Below are positions 59,838 to 64,000 of a DNA stretch of 64,000 nucleotides, one piece after another; position 1 is the first letter of the stretch; every line of letters starts with the position of its first letter. Location: the NCBI RefSeq assembly GCF_043555935.1, contig NZ_JBIGIB010000003.1:744001-808000 (forward strand), read 5' to 3'. A program made the position numbers and the translations under genes. The notes under the pieces are model-generated. The model had not been told where the DNA came from. It saw nothing but the letters and a program-made list of their open reading frames with translations, and ran no database searches. This DNA is from Pelomonas baiyunensis (GTDB lineage Bacteria; Pseudomonadota; Gammaproteobacteria; Burkholderiales; Burkholderiaceae_C).

Positions 59838-60821
59838 ATGTCTGACACCTCCTACGACCCGACCGTCAAGCAAAAAGCCGAGGCCAAGACCTCGCGCATC
59901 CCGATCAAGATCGTGCCGGCCGAGGTGCTGAAGAAGCCCGACTGGATTCGCGTGAAGGCCGGTTCGCCCAGCACCCGCTTCTACGAGATCAAGAACATCT
60001 TGCGCGAGCACAAGCTGCACACGGTGTGTGAGGAAGCCAGTTGCCCCAACATCGGCGAGTGCTTCGGCAAGGGCACGGCCACGTTCATGATCATGGGCGA
60101 CAAGTGCACCCGCCGCTGCCCGTTCTGCGACGTGGGCCACGGCCGGCCGGACCCGCTGGATGTGAACGAACCCGAGAACCTGGCCAAGACCATCGCGGCC
60201 CTGAAGCTCAAGTACGTGGTCATCACCAGCGTGGACCGCGACGACCTGAAGGACGGCGGCGCCGGCCACTTCGCCGAGTGCATCACCAAGGTGCGTGAAC
60301 TCAGCCCCAGCACGCAGATCGAGGTGCTGGTGCCGGACTTCCGCGGCCGTGCCGACCGCGCGCTCAACATCCTGAAGGCCGCGCCGCCGGATGTGATGAA
60401 CCACAACCTGGAAACCGCGCCGCGCCTGTACAAGGAAGCGCGCCCGGGGTCGGACTACGAGTTCAGCCTGAACCTGCTCAAGCGCTTCAAGGAAGAAGTG
60501 CCCGGCGTGCCGACCAAGAGCGGCATCATGGTCGGCCTGGGCGAAACGGACGACGAGATCCGCCAGGTGATGCGCGACATGCGCGCGCACAACATCGACA
60601 TGATCACCATCGGCCAGTACCTGGCGCCGTCCGGCCACCACCTGCCGGTGCGCCGCTACGTCACGCCGGACGCGTTCAAGCAGTTCGAGAAGGAAGCCTA
60701 CGAACTGGGCTTCACGCACGCCGCCGTCGGTGCCATGGTGCGTTCCAGCTACCACGCCGACGTGCAGGCGCATGCCGCGTTGAACCCGGCGCTGAACCCT
60801 GCGCAGAACCCGGCGGCTTGA
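59838..60821 (+). CDS. lipA: Lipoyl synthase LipA
   Basis: A 327-residue radical-SAM enzyme that inserts two sulfurs into octanoyl groups. The auxiliary cluster motif is CEEASCPNIGEC, the radical-SAM motif CTRRCPFCD, and the auxiliary-cluster serine is in VRSSYHAD. The C-terminal tail repeats LNPA/QNPA (about 312-327) and is probably disordered. It is translated with lipB. Confidence 0.98.
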   Translation: MSDTSYDPTVKQKAEAKTSRIPIKIVPAEVLKKPDWIRVKAGSPSTRFYEIKNILREHKLHTVCEEASCPNIGECFGKGTATFMIMGDKCTRRCPFCDVGHGRPDPLDVNEPENLAKTIAALKLKYVVITSVDRDDLKDGGAGHFAECITKVRELSPSTQIEVLVPDFRGRADRALNILKAAPPDVMNHNLETAPRLYKEARPGSDYEFSLNLLKRFKEEVPGVPTKSGIMVGLGETDDEIRQVMRDMRAHNIDMITIGQYLAPSGHHLPVRRYVTPDAFKQFEKEAYELGFTHAAVGAMVRSSYHADVQAHAALNPALNPAQNPAA

Positions 60822-60857
60822 CCTGCCCGGCGTGGGCGGCGGCCCTGCGGGCGTCGC

Positions 60858-61349
60858 TCAGGCTTGCGCCAGCAGTTGCTCGATGAGTTGGTGCAGGGCG
60901 GCGAAGTCGGGCTCGCCCACGTAGCGCTTCACGATCTCGCCGCGCTTGTTGATCAAAAAGGTCGTCGGCGTCATCTGCACCTGACCGAAGGCGCTGGCCA
61001 CGGCGCCGGTGTTGTCGATGGCCACGCCGAATGGCAGCTTGCGCGTCTCGGCGAACTTGGACACGAAGGCCGGCGGGTCGTAGCTCATGGCCACGGCCAC
61101 GGTGTCCAGCCCGCGCGACTTGTACTTCTCGTGCGTGGCGACGATCTGCGGCATCTCCTTCACGCAGGTCGCGCAGCTGGTGGCCCAGAAGTTCACCACC
61201 ATCACCTTGCCGTTCCAGCCGGCGGAGCTGAGCTTCTGGCCGTCCAGCAGCACATAGTCGACCGCCGGGGCCTGTTCGCGGGCGCAGCCGCTGATGGCGA
61301 GGGCGCCCAGCAGGGCAGCGGTGGCGGTGAGGGTGCGGCGGGACAGCAT
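60858..61349 (-). CDS. TlpA/ResA-like thioredoxin lipoprotein
   Basis: A 163-residue membrane-anchored thioredoxin. The lipobox ends at Cys22 (AISGC). The redox motif is CATC in NFWATSCATCVKEMP, and the cis-proline is in MTPTTFLI. Membrane-facing thioredoxins of this type reduce cytochrome c apoproteins or other periplasmic disulfides. The partner is not clear from the neighbours. Confidence 0.92.
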   Translation of the reverse strand: MLSRRTLTATAALLGALAISGCAREQAPAVDYVLLDGQKLSSAGWNGKVMVVNFWATSCATCVKEMPQIVATHEKYKSRGLDTVAVAMSYDPPAFVSKFAETRKLPFGVAIDNTGAVASAFGQVQMTPTTFLINKRGEIVKRYVGEPDFAALHQLIEQLLAQA

Positions 61350-61387
61350 GCGCTGAATTCTAGGCAGCGCGTGTGCCCGAGGTGGGC

Positions 61388-62545
61388 TCAGGGCCGTCGG
61401 CCCAGTTCGAACATCAGCAGCGACGGCAACGCATCCGGCAGGTGGCGGCGCGAGATGCGGGCCATGCCGTCATGCGTGGCGGTGGAGAGTTGGGTGCGGT
61501 GCTCGCCGTCGAACATCTCCACGAAAGTGAATTCCGGCACCTCGTGCTGGATGCCGGCCACCAGGTGCAGCATCGCATCACCGCTCAGCGCGGCATCGAA
61601 CAGCAGCGCGTGAGGCAAGCCCTCGCGGCAGAACTGCTCGGCCTCGGCGACGTCACTCACGCAGTCCACCAGCATGCCCATGTGCCGCACCGCAGCTTGC
61701 GCCTCGGCGCGAAGCTCACGGTTGCCGCACACGATGAGCAGCTGGCAGCCAGCCAGCGGCCGGGAATTGCCGCTGAGCCGCTCGGCCTCAGCCTCCAGCC
61801 GGGCATGGGTGCTGTCGGGTTCCTGCGGCGCCTCTTCCGACACGAGTTGGTTGAACTCCAGCGTCAGCAGCGTGATGCCGGCTTCCTGCTCGCGCAGCGG
61901 CAAGACGCCCAGCGTGATCGCGGTCTGCTCCAGCAGCCGCCAGGCCAGGGAGTCGAGTTCCGGCTCGCCCGCATCGGCGGTGCCGTGGGCGGCATCGTCC
62001 ATCAGCTCCAGCGCCCGGTGGGCGAAGCGGCAGCTCAGTCGGGCCTTGACGGGCCAGGGCGTGAGGTCCAGCCGCAGGTCCACCGACGAGTGGGTGAGCG
62101 ACAGCGCCCAGTCCATCAGCGCGTTGAGCAAGGCGAACAGCAGCGAGCCGTCGGCCCAGATTTCCACCGGCTGCAGCGATTGCCGCACCTGCACGCCCCG
62201 GCTCTGGGTTTCGCGGCTGCGCTGGGCCAGCACGCTGCGCAGCATCTGGGTGAGGTGCTGGCGCTCGCGATTCAAGCGCAGCCGGCCGGACGCCAGTCGC
62301 GCCAGTTGTTGGCCCAACATGCCCGCGGTGCGGGCGTCGTCCACGCTGCGGCGCAACAGCCGCAGGCCGCGCCGGTCGATCTGGCCGGTGCTGGCCAGGG
62401 TCTGGATCTGCTCCAGCGCCGTGCTCAGTGGCCCGGCGATCTCGGCGCCGAGTTGCTGGACGATGTCCGCCCATTGGACCGGTGTCGGCTCCGACATGAC
62501 ATCGTTGGCAGCACTGGCTGGCGCAGAAGAAGGCGTGGTGGACAT
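61388..62545 (-). CDS. Pseudo-histidine-kinase with degenerate receiver
   Basis: A 385-residue cytoplasmic protein. Residues about 20-95 resemble the helical dimerisation domain of a histidine kinase without a phospho-His, about 100-225 an ATPase-like domain with an N-box remnant (LLFALLNALMDWALSL) but none of the Gly-rich boxes, and about 265-385 a response-receiver fold whose usual acidic residues and phospho-Asp are not evident (LLIVCGNRELRAEA). It may be an inactive protein-binding relative of a hybrid sensor. No other signalling gene adjoins it. Confidence 0.6.
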   Translation of the reverse strand: MSTTPSSAPASAANDVMSEPTPVQWADIVQQLGAEIAGPLSTALEQIQTLASTGQIDRRGLRLLRRSVDDARTAGMLGQQLARLASGRLRLNRERQHLTQMLRSVLAQRSRETQSRGVQVRQSLQPVEIWADGSLLFALLNALMDWALSLTHSSVDLRLDLTPWPVKARLSCRFAHRALELMDDAAHGTADAGEPELDSLAWRLLEQTAITLGVLPLREQEAGITLLTLEFNQLVSEEAPQEPDSTHARLEAEAERLSGNSRPLAGCQLLIVCGNRELRAEAQAAVRHMGMLVDCVSDVAEAEQFCREGLPHALLFDAALSGDAMLHLVAGIQHEVPEFTFVEMFDGEHRTQLSTATHDGMARISRRHLPDALPSLLMFELGRRP

Positions 62546-62685
62546 GGGCCGGGATTGGCGGAGCGGCGACTGTGAGTTCTAGGGATTGATTTCGGCGCCG
62601 TGCGTCAGCCCATCTTGCAGGCGCCGCCCCACCCCCTCCACCCCGCGAGCAGGGGGAAACCCTCGGGTCAGGGGTGGGTGAACCC

Positions 62686-63924
62686 TCACGCGATGACGCC
62701 CGCCGCGCGCCAGGCTGCGATGTCTGCGTCGCTGCAGCCCGCTTCGCGCAGCAGTTCGTCGCTGTGCTGGCCCAGCAGCGGCGGGGCGTGCCGGTAGGTG
62801 ACCGGCGTGGCCGACAGCTTCATGGGGCTGGCGACCAAGCGCAGCTGGTCGGTCAGGGGGTGCGGCAACGACACCACCGCGTCGCGCGCCTGCGCCTGCG
62901 GGTCAGCCAGCGCCTCGCCGATGGAATTGATCGAGCCGCACGGCACCTTGGCCGCCTCCAGCGCCGCGAGCCAGTCGTTGCGCGGCCGTTGCCGGATGAC
63001 GGCCTCCAGCAGCGGCACCAGCACCTGCCGGTTGCGCACGCGGTCGGCGTTGGTGGCAAAGCGCGGGTCGGCGGCCCACTCGGGGTGGTCCGCAATCTCG
63101 CAGAACTTGGCGAACTGCCGGTCGTTGCCCACCGCAAGGATCAGGTGGCCGTCCTGTGCTTCAAACACCTGGTAGGGCACGATGTTCTGGTGGGCGTTGC
63201 CCATGCGGCCGGGCGCCTCACCGCTGCACAGGTAATTGCTGCCCAGGTTGGCCAGCATCGCCAGTTGGGTGTCGAACAGGGCCATGTCGATGACCTGGCC
63301 CTGGCCAGTGGCGTCGCGATGGCGCAGCGCGGCCAGGATGGCCACGGTCGCGTACATGCCGGTGAACAGGTCCGCCACCGCCACGCCCACCTTCTGCGGG
63401 CCGCCGCCGGGCTGGTCGTCGCGCTCGCCCGTCACGCTCATCAGGCCGCCCATGCCCTGCACGGCGTAGTCGTAGCCGGCGCGTTCGGCGTAGGGTCCCG
63501 TCTGGCCAAAGCCGGTGATGGAGCAGATCACCAGCCCCGGGTGCTCGGCGCGCAGACTGTTGGCGTCCAGCCCGTAGCGCGCCAGGTCGCCCACCTTGAA
63601 GTTCTCCACCAGCACGTCCACCTGGCCGGCCAGTTGGCGGACGATGGCCTGGCCCTGGGGTGTGGCCAGATCCACTGCCAGCGAGCGCTTGTTGCGGTTG
63701 GCGCCCAAGAAGTAAGCGGCCTCGGTGGTGTCGTGGCCGTCGGCGGCTTTCAAATAGGGCGGGCCCCAGGCCCGGGTGTCGTCGCCGCTGCCGGGGCGCT
63801 CGATCTTGATCACGTCGGCGCCCAGGTCGGCCAGGGTCTGGGTGCACCAGGGGCCAGCCAGCACGCGTGACAAATCGAGCACGCGCACGCCGGCGAGCGC
63901 TTGAGGAGGAAACATCGGTTGCAT
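62686..63924 (-). CDS. CoA transferase, CaiB/BaiF family III
   Basis: A 412-residue family III CoA transferase (formyl-CoA, carnitine or succinyl-type). Typical parts are RVLDLSRVLAGPWCTQTLADLGADVIKIE, the catalytic Asp152 in GYDYAVQGMGG and QNIVPYQVFEAQDGHLILAVGN. The native acid is unknown. The start is ATG 63924 or 63915. The gap 62546-62685 to the pseudo-kinase gene holds C/G-rich inverted repeats without a T-run. Confidence 0.93.
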   Translation of the reverse strand: MQPMFPPQALAGVRVLDLSRVLAGPWCTQTLADLGADVIKIERPGSGDDTRAWGPPYLKAADGHDTTEAAYFLGANRNKRSLAVDLATPQGQAIVRQLAGQVDVLVENFKVGDLARYGLDANSLRAEHPGLVICSITGFGQTGPYAERAGYDYAVQGMGGLMSVTGERDDQPGGGPQKVGVAVADLFTGMYATVAILAALRHRDATGQGQVIDMALFDTQLAMLANLGSNYLCSGEAPGRMGNAHQNIVPYQVFEAQDGHLILAVGNDRQFAKFCEIADHPEWAADPRFATNADRVRNRQVLVPLLEAVIRQRPRNDWLAALEAAKVPCGSINSIGEALADPQAQARDAVVSLPHPLTDQLRLVASPMKLSATPVTYRHAPPLLGQHSDELLREAGCSDADIAAWRAAGVIA

Positions 63925-63962
63925 GCAGGAATTGTCCGCGGCGGGCTGCCGATAATTCCGCC

Positions 63963-64000
63963 ATGCAGCGCCCCACCATCGCCGGATTTGCCCTAATCGC
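63963..64000 (+). CDS. N-terminal start of a gene cut by the window edge
   Basis: ATG 63963 opens a frame reading MQRPTIAGFALI to the window end, divergent from the CoA transferase, 38 bases from its start. The hydrophobic FALI run after a basic N terminus could begin a signal peptide or membrane segment. Only 12 residues are visible, so the product is unknown and the start may be chance. Confidence 0.35.
   Translation, partial: MQRPTIAGFALI

Noticed and set aside
62600..62685. C-rich inverted repeats upstream of the pseudo-kinase gene as a terminator.
   Set aside because: Several C-runs and G-runs can pair, but there is no T-run on either strand and the pairing is not unique.

Overview
The window is ordinary-looking, gene-dense chromosome of a high-GC (visibly near 68-70%) Gram-negative bacterium. 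The mix of genes points to a betaproteobacterium of the Burkholderiales (Leptothrix/Rubrivivax/Roseateles-like group): ruvA-ruvB, ybeZ-ybeY, dacA-ybeD-lipB-lipA, hemB-hemJ, a DUF1840 protein, a Burkholderiales-type porin, a PEP-CTERM protein and HU with a Lys/Ala/Pro tail. The taxon is my inference; no rRNA gene is present. I see no phage, insertion sequence, CRISPR array, integrase or replication origin, and no segment whose composition stands out as foreign. There are 62 complete protein genes, two gene fragments at the edges and one tRNA.

Layout. 1-8.4 kb: thiolase, an extracellular lipase with its foldase (overlapping genes), a LysE exporter with an SDR, an unknown exported protein, an acyl-CoA dehydrogenase and a lipoprotein GH10 xylanase preceded by two near-identical operator boxes. 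8.8-16.1 kb: a chemoreceptor without a sensor domain, an LDH-like dehydrogenase, an ABC-2 export pair, a PEP-CTERM protein, signal peptidase I and a secreted alpha/beta hydrolase. 16.1-24.4 kb: PBP4, then a tightly packed co-directional run tsaB-rimI-udg-GGDEF/EAL-midA-cytochrome c-fccB. The first four genes overlap by 4 bases each, and the last two look like a sulfide dehydrogenase. 24.4-31.4 kb: glyoxalase I, a beta/gamma-crystallin-metzincin protease, a papain-alpha/beta-hydrolase fusion, a periplasmic binding protein, a GNAT and NnrU. 31.4-34.6 kb: an Lrp regulator divergent from lysine 6-dehydrogenase and aminoadipate-semialdehyde dehydrogenase, with three TTTCGTCG sites between them. 34.7-44.7 kb: tRNA-Leu, a PAS-GGDEF-EAL protein, HU, LacI regulator plus GH1 beta-glucosidase with a clear operator, then an HD-GYP/GGDEF-EAL couple, DUF1840 and a histidine phosphatase. 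44.8-53.4 kb: porin, ruvBA, a two-component system, ybeZ-ybeY, CorA and hemB. 53.4-64 kb: a terminator-bearing RNA candidate, hemJ, VanZ, a 2Fe-2S ferredoxin, a hydrolase, a dacA-like gene, ybeD, two inserted genes, lipB-lipA, a thioredoxin lipoprotein, a pseudo-histidine-kinase and a CoA transferase.

Themes. c-di-GMP turnover is heavily represented (three GGDEF-EAL proteins and one HD-GYP). Plant-polymer and lipid degradation is supported by secreted lipase, xylanase and a beta-glucosidase. The most unusual items are enzymes whose family hallmarks are altered (a DD-peptidase without KTG, a family-4 uracil glycosylase without its catalytic motifs, an LDH-fold enzyme without the specificity residue, and a kinase-like protein without kinase boxes), the papain-lipase-like fusion, and two structured non-coding stretches (upstream of the HD-GYP gene and between hemB and hemJ). 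I did not find a convincing wholly new multi-gene system.
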